NCBI GenBank assembly: GCA_046297695.1
Contig: JBKBHF010000014.1
Coordinates: forward strand, 13,319 to 77,318
Source of the DNA: Permianibacter sp046297695
GTDB lineage: Bacteria; Pseudomonadota; Gammaproteobacteria; Enterobacterales; Permianibacteraceae
Length of the DNA: 64,000 nt
Direction of reading: 5' to 3'
Shown: positions 27,705 to 37,651 of the stretch, one piece after another
Position numbering within the stretch: the stretch's first letter is position 1
Layout of the letters: each line of letters opens with the position of its first letter
Translations under genes and position numbers: made by a program
Notes under the pieces: generated by a model
What the model was told of the DNA's origin: nothing
The model's database searches: none
The model's input: only the letters and a program-made list of their open reading frames with translations

Positions 27705-27877
27705 GGTTTTCCCCCTGTTCGCGTTATTGCAGCTGTTCTTCTTGAGTTTATTGTCGCCGGTTTGACCCGCGCTCTTGCCCGGCCCGCCGACGCTACTGGG
27801 AACTGGCGCGGTGTTGCTTGTTGTGCCAGGGCGGCGGGATGAATGGCGGCCGAAAGCCGCCCTCTACTTTCAACGGC

Positions 27878-28372
27878 TCAATTGATGTCGATCCGTCTCA
27901 CCCATTCGCCGGCAGCGGCCTGGCTGCCCAGATAAACGGAGGGAAACTCGCCGCCACTGTCCTTCAGGTAGACGAAATCCAGCTTGCCATCACCGTCCAG
28001 ATCAGCGACCAAATCGAAAATGATGTGTGGCGGCACGGCGGCCTTGGCTTCTTCACAGCTGGGGTAAGGGAAACAGTCAACATGCGTCTGGGTACCGGTC
28101 CGCCGATCCTGTGACACCGAAGCGGACCGAAGCATAGTCGAGACATCGGCGTCATAACCGATGATGCCCCCTCCGTTCGTTATCGGAATGCCCTTTGCCT
28201 CGTAACACAAGTGATAGCTGATGCCATCGAGCACGAACGGTTCATTGGCAAGCGGCATATTGAAGGCACTGATCGCACGGGCTTGACCGACGGTAACGAC
28301 TGGCGCGCAAACAGTAAACCGTAACCGCCATACCTCAGTCTGCGGGCAAAGCCTGCTAATCCATTCGTCCAT
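27878..28372 (-). CDS. unrecognised protein with a calcium-binding-like loop
   Basis: A 164-residue protein that I do not recognise. The chosen ATG overlaps the stop of the upstream lipoprotein gene by one base, which indicates coupling; an earlier in-frame start would lie inside that gene. Near the C-terminus LVADLDGDGKLDFVYLKD matches the DxDxDG pattern of FG-GAP/VCBS or EF-hand-like calcium loops. It contains several Cys residues but no clear signal peptide at this start. Export together with the lipoprotein is possible but not shown. Confidence 0.55.
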   Translation of the reverse strand: MDEWISRLCPQTEVWRLRFTVCAPVVTVGQARAISAFNMPLANEPFVLDGISYHLCYEAKGIPITNGGGIIGYDADVSTMLRSASVSQDRRTGTQTHVDCFPYPSCEEAKAAVPPHIIFDLVADLDGDGKLDFVYLKDSGGEFPSVYLGSQAAAGEWVRRIDIN

Positions 28373-28650
28373 CAGGGCCGGTTGCTGAGCCAGACCAGCC
28401 AGTCCACCGGCAGCAACACGGTATCGGTGACCACGCAAAGTGGCACATCGAGCATGGCACGCACCGGTGCCTCGGCCGGAATGATGGGGTCCTGCCAGGC
28501 GCGGCCAACTTCATGTGGTGCCAGCTGGCTGCCCTTGTAGGGATAGATCTGCTCCGGCGCGTTGGCGTGCACATAGACCGTCGAACACGCTGACAGCGAC
28601 AGTATCCCAAGCAGCAAAACCAACAGCATAAACGACATTCGCACACGCAC
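28372..28650 (-). CDS. YceK/YidQ-family lipoprotein
   Basis: A 92-residue lipoprotein: hydrophobic leader, lipobox LSAC with Cys22, then STVYVHA and near the C-terminus VVTDTVLLPVDW, the YidQ/YceK (DUF1375) signature. The role of the family is unknown. It is coupled by a one-base overlap to the downstream unrecognised gene. Confidence 0.8.
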   Translation of the reverse strand: MRVRMSFMLLVLLLGILSLSACSTVYVHANAPEQIYPYKGSQLAPHEVGRAWQDPIIPAEAPVRAMLDVPLCVVTDTVLLPVDWLVWLSNRP

Positions 28651-28690
28651 ACTCCATCAACCAGTATCTGCAGCGCGGGCAGCAAAACAA

Positions 28691-28711
28691 AAGGCGCCTG
28701 CACGGCGCCTT
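28691..28711 (-). terminator. terminator of htpX
   Basis: AAGGCGCC and GGCGCCTT pair around a 5-base loop, and on the minus strand the stem continues into TTGTTTTG. It lies 20 bases after the htpX stop. Confidence 0.8.
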
Positions 28712-28730
28712 AATGTCGATGCAAGGTCGC

Positions 28731-29612
28731 TTACTGCAGGTTCTGCAGCGCGCGGATGCGCACTTCCAGCGGCGGGTGGGTGGCAAACAGATGGGCGATG
28801 CCACCTCCACTGCGCAGACCGAACGCAGTCATCTCGGCCGGCATGTCGACCGGCTGGCCGGATTCGGCCATCAAGCGCTGCAGCGCCGCGGTCATGGCGA
28901 ATTTGCTGGTCAACAAGGCACCGGCTTCGTCAGCGCGGAATTCGCGCCGGCGCGAGAACCAGGCAACGATCATCGAGGCCAGGATACCGAGCACCATTTC
29001 CGCAACAAAGGTGGCGATGTAGAAACCAATGCCGGGACCGCTGCTTTCCTGATCCTTGCGCAAGAAACTGTCGACCGCGTAACCGATGATGCGGGCGAAG
29101 AACATCACGAAGGTGTTCACCACGCCCTGAATCAGGCTCAGCGTCACCATGTCGCCGTTGGCAACGTGGCCGATCTCGTGACCGAGCACGGCTTTGACTT
29201 CGTCGCGCGAGAACCGGCGCAGCAAGCCCTCGCTGACCGCGACCAGTGCGTTGTTCTTGTTCCAGCCGGTCGCGAACGCGTTCGACTGGTGCGACGGGAA
29301 AATACCGACTTCCGGCATGCCGATACCGGCTTTGTGCGCCAGCTCGGCAACCGTGTCGACCAGCCAGCGCTCTTCGGCAGTGCGCGGCTGCTCGATGATG
29401 TACACCCCCATCGTGCGCTTTGCCATCCACTTGGAAATCAGCAGCGAGATGAGCGAGCCCGCCATGCCGAACACGGCGCAGAAGATCAGCAGATTGGTCA
29501 GATTCAGACCGCCTGGCTGATAGGCGCTGCCGACGCCAAGAATGCTGAGCACTATGCCTGCCACCAGCATGACTGCCAGGTTGGTCAACAGGAACAACAC
29601 GATGCGTAACAT
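28731..29612 (-). CDS. htpX: membrane zinc metalloprotease HtpX
   Basis: A 293-residue inner membrane M48 protease that helps FtsH remove damaged membrane proteins. It begins MLRIVLFLLTNLAVML and has two N-terminal membrane helices, the zinc motif HEIGH near 140, two further hydrophobic segments, and EFRADEAGA supplying the third zinc ligand. The ATG is chosen over an upstream in-frame start to match the family and because GGAGAGG precedes it. It follows lnt by 42 bases. Confidence 0.96.
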   Translation of the reverse strand: MLRIVLFLLTNLAVMLVAGIVLSILGVGSAYQPGGLNLTNLLIFCAVFGMAGSLISLLISKWMAKRTMGVYIIEQPRTAEERWLVDTVAELAHKAGIGMPEVGIFPSHQSNAFATGWNKNNALVAVSEGLLRRFSRDEVKAVLGHEIGHVANGDMVTLSLIQGVVNTFVMFFARIIGYAVDSFLRKDQESSGPGIGFYIATFVAEMVLGILASMIVAWFSRRREFRADEAGALLTSKFAMTAALQRLMAESGQPVDMPAEMTAFGLRSGGGIAHLFATHPPLEVRIRALQNLQ

Positions 29613-29654
29613 GATTCCTCTCCAGGCCCACACTCGCCAATCGGGGGGGGCCGT

Positions 29655-31220
29655 TTACGGCTGCAATTCTGGGGCTTTTGACCGCGAATTCAAGCGTTGT
29701 CGCCAGCCGGCAATACCCAGTAACAAAGCCACGAGAATTGACACCGGCACCAAGCCCCAATTGACCCACACGGTGTCAGGCTTTGCTGCGCTGACCGTGG
29801 TCCGCAGAATTGCCGTTTCGAACTGCGGCAAGCGATCCGTTATACGGCCATCCGGGCCAATCACGGCACTGACGCCGGTTACGGTGGCACGAATCACCGG
29901 CAGACCATTTTCCAGCGCCCGGGTGCGGGCAATTTGCAGGTGCTGCCACGGGCCAAAACTTTCACCGAACCAGGCGTCATTGCTCACCGTCAGCAAGTAA
30001 CCGGGACCACCGTTCAATGCCCTTACGTTGTCCCGCACCAGCTCCGGATACGCGATCTCGTAACAGACCGCGCCGACCATCGACTGCGCGCCGACTTGCA
30101 GCCGCGCAGCCCGCTCGCCTTCACTGAACCCGGACATCGGCAAATTGAAAAACGCAAACATGCCGCGTAGCACCGATTGGAACGGCACGTACTCACCGAA
30201 CGGCACCAGATGGCGTTTGTCATAACGCCCGGATGCCGTACCCAAACCGACAATCGCGTTGTAATAGCTGCCATCGGCGTTCGCGACCGGCAAGCCGGTA
30301 ATGAGCGCGGTGCCGCTGTCACGCGCCGCCTGATCCAGACGCGGAAAGTAATCGCCAAGATTGTCGGCAAACGCCGGGATGGCTGCCTCCGGCCAGACGA
30401 CGGCATCGACCTTGCCGAGCAGCGGCAGCGTGAGTTCCTGATACTGACGCAGGATCCGGTTCAACTGGTCATGCCGCCATTTCAGATTCTGTTCGATGTT
30501 GGCCTGCACCAGTGCAATCGACAGCTGGTTGCCGTCGCCTTTCACCATCTGTGCCGCCGACGCGGATGGCGCGCGCTGCGGCGCAAACAAACCGATCAAC
30601 GCCACCACCACCACAGCCTTCAGTAGCACGGTGCGTTTGCGCTGCATCGCCGACGGGGCCGGAGCCGATCGCTGTGCCGCCCACAACAGCAGCGTCGCCG
30701 CCAGCGCCACGGCGAGGCTGACACCGTAGACGCCGAACCACGGCAGCAGCTGGCGCAGCACGGTGTCGGTATGCGCGTAGCCGGCAAACAGCCACGGAAA
30801 ACCGGTGAACAGATGGCCGCGCAAAAACTCGCCGACGACCCACAGCGGCGCGAACGCCATCAGCCGCGCCGACGGTGCCGTGAACAAGCGCGCCAACAAC
30901 CAGCCGACTGCCGCGACAAACAGCGCCAACGCCACCACCATGCCTGCGGTCAGAAACAATGACAGCGCCAGCGGCGCCTGACCGAAATCACGAATGGCCA
31001 CGTGCACCCAGGAGACGCCGACGGCAAACGCGCCAACGCCCCAGCAGAGCCCGCGCCACGCCGCTTGCTTCGGTGTGGCCTGACGCCAGCCCAACAGCAG
31101 CAGCGCCAGCGACAGAGCGCTGAACCACGGCAGATCGATGGGAGAAAACGCCAGCGGAAACATTGCGCCGGCAGCCAGTGCCAGCAGCGTCATGCCCCAG
31201 CGGGTAAAAAATGCCTGCAT
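29655..31220 (-). CDS. lnt: apolipoprotein N-acyltransferase
   Basis: A 521-residue inner membrane enzyme that adds the third acyl chain to lipoproteins. An N-terminal bundle of membrane helices (to about 200) precedes the nitrilase domain with the catalytic triad: Glu in VWPEAAIPAF, Lys in KRHLVPFGEY, Cys in GAVCYEIAYPE. A last membrane helix is at the C-terminus. The start at MQAFFTRWG is chosen over an open upstream extension with no membrane character. It belongs to the miaB-ybeZ-ybeY-corC-lnt group and serves lipoproteins such as BamE and TraT. Confidence 0.95.
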   Translation of the reverse strand: MQAFFTRWGMTLLALAAGAMFPLAFSPIDLPWFSALSLALLLLGWRQATPKQAAWRGLCWGVGAFAVGVSWVHVAIRDFGQAPLALSLFLTAGMVVALALFVAAVGWLLARLFTAPSARLMAFAPLWVVGEFLRGHLFTGFPWLFAGYAHTDTVLRQLLPWFGVYGVSLAVALAATLLLWAAQRSAPAPSAMQRKRTVLLKAVVVVALIGLFAPQRAPSASAAQMVKGDGNQLSIALVQANIEQNLKWRHDQLNRILRQYQELTLPLLGKVDAVVWPEAAIPAFADNLGDYFPRLDQAARDSGTALITGLPVANADGSYYNAIVGLGTASGRYDKRHLVPFGEYVPFQSVLRGMFAFFNLPMSGFSEGERAARLQVGAQSMVGAVCYEIAYPELVRDNVRALNGGPGYLLTVSNDAWFGESFGPWQHLQIARTRALENGLPVIRATVTGVSAVIGPDGRITDRLPQFETAILRTTVSAAKPDTVWVNWGLVPVSILVALLLGIAGWRQRLNSRSKAPELQP

Positions 31221-31326
31221 CCCATTTATCCTGTTCTGCGTTTCGGCTTCTGCGTTTCGGCGCAACCCTGTCGTGTGCGCACGAAGACATTGCGCGGTCG
31301 AGCGGTGCGATGCCGCAATCGTGATG

Positions 31327-31356
31327 CGACAACGGGCCGCATGCGGCCCGTTGTCG
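31327..31356. repeat. 30-base perfect palindrome between corC and lnt
   Basis: Each half is CGACAACGGGCCGCA (or its complement), joined without a spacer. There is no T-run on the minus strand, so it is not an ordinary terminator. It would form a very stable hairpin in the corC-lnt transcript about 110 bases before lnt. Confidence 0.6.
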
Positions 31357-31375
31357 TGACGGCGGTTTTGCCTCG

Positions 31376-32242
31376 TCAGGCCGCAGCCGCCAGTTTTTTC
31401 ACTTTCAGCAACTTGATCCGGCGACTGTCGCTGGCCAGCACGGTCAAGTCGTAACCGTCGACCTGCAACTGCTCGCCACGCTGCGGCAGATGACCGAACT
31501 GGTTGGCCACCGCGCCGCCGATGGTATCGAACTCTTCTTCATCGAGCGCGGTACCAAACTGGCGATTGAAATCCTCCAGCTCCATGTCGGCGCGGACATG
31601 CCATTCACTGTCACTGAGTTGGCGCAGGTATTCTTCCGCGTCCTCAAAATCGTACTCATCGGATATTTCGCCGACGATTTGCTCGAGCACGTCCTCGATG
31701 GTAACGAGGCCGGCGACACCACCATACTCGTCCACGACAATCGCCATGTGATTGCGGCTGCTGCGAAACTCGCGCAACAAACTGTCGAGCCGCTTGCTTT
31801 CCGGCACGACCATCGCCGGCCGCAGGATCTCGTGGATATCGAACTGGTCGCGCGCAACTTCTGGCGACAGCAGGCTGAACTGCAGCAAATCTTTCGCCAG
31901 CAGAATGCCTTCGACCTGATCGCGTGAGGCGCCGACTACCGGATAACGGGAGTGACCGGCGTCCGCCACTTTCGGCAGGATCTCCGCCAGTTCGTCATCG
32001 GCGTTGAGCACGATCATCTGCGAGCGCGGGATCATGATATCGCGCACCCGCAGCTCAGCCACGCTCATCACACCTTCGAGCATGGCCAGGGTGTCGCGGT
32101 CGACCACGTTGGTTTCGGCGGCTTCGCGCAGGCTGTCGAGCAGCTCCTCGCGATTTTGTACGCCCGGTTGCATCGCGTCGAGCAGCCGGTGAAACCAGCC
32201 GCGGCGACGCATGGTACTGGAACTAGACGAGTCGTCAGACAT
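31376..32242 (-). CDS. corC: CorC/YbeX-family CBS-domain protein
   Basis: A 288-residue cytoplasmic protein linked to magnesium/cobalt efflux and ribosome homeostasis. Two CBS motifs (about 65-190) include VRDIMIPRSQM and DEYGGVAGLVTIEDVLEQIVGEI, followed by a CorC/HlyC transporter-associated domain with LDEEEFDTIGG. It lacks a DUF21 membrane part, as in E. coli YbeX. It is ten bases from ybeY in the conserved operon. Confidence 0.93.
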   Translation of the reverse strand: MSDDSSSSSTMRRRGWFHRLLDAMQPGVQNREELLDSLREAAETNVVDRDTLAMLEGVMSVAELRVRDIMIPRSQMIVLNADDELAEILPKVADAGHSRYPVVGASRDQVEGILLAKDLLQFSLLSPEVARDQFDIHEILRPAMVVPESKRLDSLLREFRSSRNHMAIVVDEYGGVAGLVTIEDVLEQIVGEISDEYDFEDAEEYLRQLSDSEWHVRADMELEDFNRQFGTALDEEEFDTIGGAVANQFGHLPQRGEQLQVDGYDLTVLASDSRRIKLLKVKKLAAAA

Positions 32243-32251
32243 GGGGGGCTT

Positions 32252-32739
32252 TTAACGCTCTCCGGCGTAGGGATCGGGAATGTTCAAGGATGCCAATATG
32301 GTGCGCTCCAGCGCCTCCATCCGTACGGCTTCGGCGTGCTTGATGTGGTCGTAGCCTAGCAGATGCAAGACACCGTGTACCACCATATGTGCCCAGTGAT
32401 GATTCAGCGGTTTGCCCTGTTCCTTGGCCTCGGCAGCGACCACGCCGGCGCAGATAACGAGATCGCCGAGATAGTGGTTACTCACCGGCAAGGCCATGCC
32501 GACATCCGGCATTTCAAACGGAAAGCTCAGCACATTGGTCGGCTTGTCCTTGCCGCGGTAATCGCCGTTGAGCTGCTGGCTTTCCGCTTCATTGACCAGC
32601 CGGATGGTCAGCGCCGCCGTGCCGTCAGCGTGCGCGGCATCGTGCAACAACGCCGCCCGCGCCCAGCGCCGCAGCAACGCATCCGACGGCAAATCCTTGC
32701 GCCGCGAGGCGCGCTGGATATCCAGACTCAGACGCAAGC

Positions 32740-32743
<4 letters not shown>
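32252..32743 (-). CDS. ybeY: endoribonuclease YbeY
   Basis: A 163-residue zinc endoribonuclease for 16S rRNA 3' maturation and 70S quality control. The metal motif HGVLHLLGYDH and the conserved Arg-bearing RGKDKPTNVLSFPF are intact. The GTG start overlaps the ybeZ stop as GTGA, so it is translationally coupled. Confidence 0.96.
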
Positions 32744-33785
<1,042 letters not shown>

Positions 33786-33789
<4 letters not shown>

Positions 33790-35153
33790 GCCGCCACCAC
33801 CTTGTCGATCAGCTCACCGCGCAGGCTGTTGGTCAGTGCCTGGGTGATGCGCACGGTGACAAATTCGCCGATCAGCGATTTCGGTCCGGCGAAATTGACC
33901 AGCCGGTTGTTCTCGGTGCGACCGCACAGTTCGTCCGAGTTCTTGGTCGCCGGCCGTTCGACCAGGATGATCTGCTCGGTACCGACCATCTTGCGGGCGT
34001 AATCCTGGGCCTGCTGATTGAGCCGGTGTTGCAGCAATTGCAGCCGCTGCAGCTTGCGCGCTTCCGGGGTGTCGTCGGCCAGATCGGCCGCCGGCGTACC
34101 CGGCCGGGCGCTGTAGACAAAGCTGAACGACACGTCGTAATTCATTTCCGCGACCAGTTTCATCGTCGCCTCGAAGTCGGCTTCGGTTTCGCCCGGGAAG
34201 CCGATGATGAGATCGGTCGACAGACTGAGATCCGGCCGGATCGCGCGCAGCTTGCGCACTTTCGATTTGTATTCGAGCACGGTATGGCCGCGCTTCATCG
34301 CCGCCAGGATGCGATCGGAACCGCTTTGAATCGGCAGGTGCAGATGCGATACCAGCTTCGGCACCCGGCCGTAGACCTCGATCAGCCGCTCGGAGAATTC
34401 GACCGGATGCGAGGTGGTAAAACGGATGCGACCGATTTGCGGAATCGACGCCGTCAACTCGATCAGCTCGGCCAGATCGGCTTCACCGCCGTCGTGCTTG
34501 GCGCCACGATAAGCATTGACGTTCTGACCGAGGAAATTGATTTCACGCACGCCACGCTCGACCAGGCCGACCACTTCGGCCAGCACATCATCGAGCGGCC
34601 GCGACACTTCCGGGCCACGGGTATACGGCACCACACAGAACGTGCAGTACTTGTTGCAGCCTTCCATGATCGAGACATAGGCGCTCGGGCCATCAACGCT
34701 CGGTTCCGGCAACCGATCAAATTTCTCGATTTCCGGGAAGGAAATATCAATGGCCGGGATCTGCCGGGTTTGCACCTGCTCGATCATTGCCGGCAGCCGG
34801 TGCAGCGTTTGCGGGCCGAACACCAAGTCGACATAAGGCGCACGCTTGCGGATGTTCTCGCCTTCCTGCGACGCGACGCAGCCGCCGACGCCGATCAACA
34901 GCCCCGGCTTCTTGTCTTTCAGCTCACGCCATTCGCCGAGCTGCGAAAACACTTTCTCCTGGGCTTTTTCCCGGATCGAGCAGGTGTTAAGCAGGATCAC
35001 ATCCGCGTCTGCCGGGTTATCGGTCGGCACCAGGCCCTGGGCGTCCTTCAGCAGGTCAGCCATGCGCGACGAGTCGTACTCGTTCATCTGGCAGCCCCAC
35101 GTCTTGATGAACAGCTTGCGCGGGGAGGAAGGCTTGTCGGCGGGGTGGCTCAT
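33786..35153 (-). CDS. miaB: tRNA-2-methylthio-N6-dimethylallyladenosine synthase MiaB
   Basis: A 455-residue radical-SAM methylthiotransferase that modifies A37 of tRNAs. The N-terminal cluster domain has Cys in TWGCQMNEYDS, LNTCSIRE and VGGCVASQEG; the radical-SAM motif is CNKYCTFCVVPYTRG near residue 165; a TRAM domain closes the protein. The length is usual (E. coli 474). It heads the leftward operon. Confidence 0.97.
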
Positions 35154-35268
35154 ACGGCAAATCGACTACGGGAAAAAAGGCCGGCGATTTTACCACCAGC
35201 GCACCGGCTGTGGCCGGCAGATTGCCGCGCCATCGGTCGAAATCAGAACGGAAGTACCGCTCAGTCGG

Positions 35269-35490
35269 TCAGCGCGGCCCCGCCGGATCCAGCGCCATGG
35301 CCTGTTCCGACACCATTTCAGCCAGCGCCCGCTCGGCACTGCGCCGGACCAGCTCGCTCGCGACATCACGAAAGGCTTTCTTGATCAGCGCCGCCTTCTT
35401 CAGGTCGTGATCGTCGGTGAACGGTAAGGCATTGAGCTCGTCCAGCAGCTTGGCGCTGCGTTGATCGAGCCAGACTTGCATCGTAGACAT
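35269..35490 (-). CDS. small unrecognised alpha-helical protein
   Basis: A 73-residue frame beginning MSTMQVWLDQRSAKLLDEL. GGGAG lies about eight bases before the ATG. The sequence is charged and likely helical, with no Cys, signal or membrane segment. Codon use resembles the neighbours. No family is recognised. Confidence 0.55.
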   Translation of the reverse strand: MSTMQVWLDQRSAKLLDELNALPFTDDHDLKKAALIKKAFRDVASELVRRSAERALAEMVSEQAMALDPAGPR

Positions 35491-35628
35491 GAGCCACTCC
35501 CTTCTCGGATCGGCGTTCGCCAACTGCTCGTCGTCCCGGTCCTGATAGGAAGGTAGTCACTCACTTCCCATCCGGCAATGTTTAACTGGCACATACGCAC
35601 AGGGCGCGCGACGCGCTAAGCTGCCGGC

Positions 35629-36246
35629 ATGAACTACCTCGCCCACTGCTGCCTGGTACCGCCGACGGCGCAAGCGTTGGCTGGCGCCTTGCTCGGCGAT
35701 CTGATCCACGGTCCGGACCTGTCCGGTCTGCCCTTCGAGGTCGCGCGTTCGATCCGCCTGCACCGGGCCATCGACCGCTACACCGACCACCACCCCGAGG
35801 TCATGGCTGCCAAGAACCTGCTGCAGCCGCCGCTGCGCCGTTACGCCGGGATCATCGTCGATGTTGCCTTCGACCATTTGCTGAGCCGGTCGTTCATGCA
35901 CTGGCACCCGGAGCAGGCCTTGCCCGAACTGGCGCGCGCGGTATACGCCGCCATTGCCGACTATCGCCTGCTGGCGCCGGCGAAAACCCGGGCTCGGCTG
36001 GATTACATCGCCAGCCACCGGCTGTTGGAGAAATACGGACAGGCCGAGTCGATCGGCAAAGCATTGACCGGCATCGGCAGCCGCTTCAAGCGCGACAATC
36101 CGCTGTCGGACGCAGGCCCGGTGGCGATTGCCCTGCTGCCCGCCTGGCAACCGCAGTTCGAGCGGTTCTATCCGGAGCTCAAGCAGTTTGCTGCCGACAA
36201 CTGGCAGCAGTTGGGCACGGTGATGATCAACGCAGATAGGGCGTAA
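35629..36246 (+). CDS. acpH: ACP phosphodiesterase (AcpH, DUF479)
   Basis: A 205-residue HD-like protein that removes the 4'-phosphopantetheine arm from acyl carrier protein. The start MNYLAHCCL, GNLLGDL-like GALLGDLIHG, and LHRAIDRYTDHHP are the family signature, with DVAFDHLLSRSF further on. Its last 20 bases overlap the end of the convergent waaA gene. Confidence 0.88.
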   Translation: MNYLAHCCLVPPTAQALAGALLGDLIHGPDLSGLPFEVARSIRLHRAIDRYTDHHPEVMAAKNLLQPPLRRYAGIIVDVAFDHLLSRSFMHWHPEQALPELARAVYAAIADYRLLAPAKTRARLDYIASHRLLEKYGQAESIGKALTGIGSRFKRDNPLSDAGPVAIALLPAWQPQFERFYPELKQFAADNWQQLGTVMINADRA

Positions 36247-37492
36247 GCAGCGCCAACACCCGCGGCAGACTGCCGCGCAGGCGATTCAACTCGGTCAGCG
36301 CATGGCTGCCCACCGGCGTGCGCACCAGCGGATCGGCCCAGGCAAGCCAGCAGGCCGCCAGGGCCTCGGCATTCGCGACTTCCCGCATGGCACCGGCGCG
36401 GCGAAAGCGCCGGCTCTGCGCGGCAAAGTTGAACGTGTGCGGGCCTTGCACAATCGGCAGCGCCAGTGCTGCCGGCTCCAGCAAATTGTGACCACCGCGC
36501 GGCACCAGTGAGCCGCCGACGAAGGCCACATCGGCAGCGGCGTAGAACGCCATCAATTCGCCCATGCTGTCGCCGAGCAACACTGCCGTCTGCGCATCGA
36601 TATCATTGCGGCTGCGACGCGCCAGCGCAAAACCACGCGCCGTGATCAACGCGGCCACTGCCTCAAACCGTTCCGGATGACGCGGCACCAAAATGAGTGC
36701 GGCGTCGGGATGCTCGCTGCGCACCCGCGCAAAAGCATCGAGCACCAGCTCGTCTTCGCCTGCGTGGGTGCTCGCGGCAATGATCACATAGCGACGATGC
36801 TGCGGCCCCGCTTCCAACTGCGCCCGCAGCAGCGCTCCGAGCTCGCGCTGCGCATCGCTGACCACGACATCGGTCTTGATGCTGCCGGTCACGATGACGC
36901 GGTCGCTTGCCATGCCGAGCCGGACAAAGCGGCGAGCGTCGCTGCGCTCCTGTGCGGCAATCCGTGTCAGCTGTGCCAACATGCCGCGGGTCAGCGCGCC
37001 GACCCGGGAATAACCACGCGCCGACCGTTTCGACAGCCGGGCGTTGACCAACACCACCGGTACCTGCGCGGCATGACACCCGGCCAGCAGGTTCGGCCAC
37101 AATTCGGTTTCCATGATGAGGCAGAGCCGCGGTTGCAGCTGGCGCAGGAAACGCTGCACCAGCCACGGCAAATCGTACGGGCCGTAAACGTGCTGGACGC
37201 TGTCGCCAAAGGCGGCGCGCACCCGCTCCGATCCGGTCGGCGTGGTGGTGGTGATGGTGATCGGCAACTGGGGATATTGCTGCTGCAAGGCTTTGACCAA
37301 GGGTACCGCCGCGAGCGTTTCGCCGACCGACACCGCATGCAGCCAAATGCCGCCGGTTTGCAGCGTCGGCAAGCGGGCAAAGCGCTCACGCCAGCGCAAG
37401 CGGTAACCGGGGTTGGCGCGGCCACGCCACCACAGCCGCAGCAGCACCACCGGCAGCAATAGCAAGAACAGCAGCGTATACAACCCGCGCAT
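36227..37492 (-). CDS. waaA: Kdo transferase WaaA (KdtA)
   Basis: A 421-residue GT30 enzyme that adds Kdo to lipid IVA, the first step of the inner core. The start at MRGLYTLLFLLLLPVVLLRLWWRG gives the N-terminal membrane anchor seen in E. coli WaaA; the catalytic Glu is in HAVSVGETLAA, the acidic METELWPN and the C-terminal GGSLVPRGGHNLLEPAA are conserved. An open upstream extension is not used. It makes the acceptor that WaaC and the LpxL enzyme at 2-5 kb act on. Confidence 0.95.
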   Translation of the reverse strand: MRGLYTLLFLLLLPVVLLRLWWRGRANPGYRLRWRERFARLPTLQTGGIWLHAVSVGETLAAVPLVKALQQQYPQLPITITTTTPTGSERVRAAFGDSVQHVYGPYDLPWLVQRFLRQLQPRLCLIMETELWPNLLAGCHAAQVPVVLVNARLSKRSARGYSRVGALTRGMLAQLTRIAAQERSDARRFVRLGMASDRVIVTGSIKTDVVVSDAQRELGALLRAQLEAGPQHRRYVIIAASTHAGEDELVLDAFARVRSEHPDAALILVPRHPERFEAVAALITARGFALARRSRNDIDAQTAVLLGDSMGELMAFYAAADVAFVGGSLVPRGGHNLLEPAALALPIVQGPHTFNFAAQSRRFRRAGAMREVANAEALAACWLAWADPLVRTPVGSHALTELNRLRGSLPRVLALLTPYLR

Positions 37493-37651
37493 CGCGATCG
37501 GCAGCCGTGACCAAAATTGCCGCGCAGAATACCATAGCGTCGGCATGGGACCGACCCGGCATGAGCACAACCCCGCATGACGTTGCCCCGGCAAGAATTC
37601 GACCCAGGGCATGAACAGGAATCACTACGGCATGAAAAGGAATTGTCCGGC

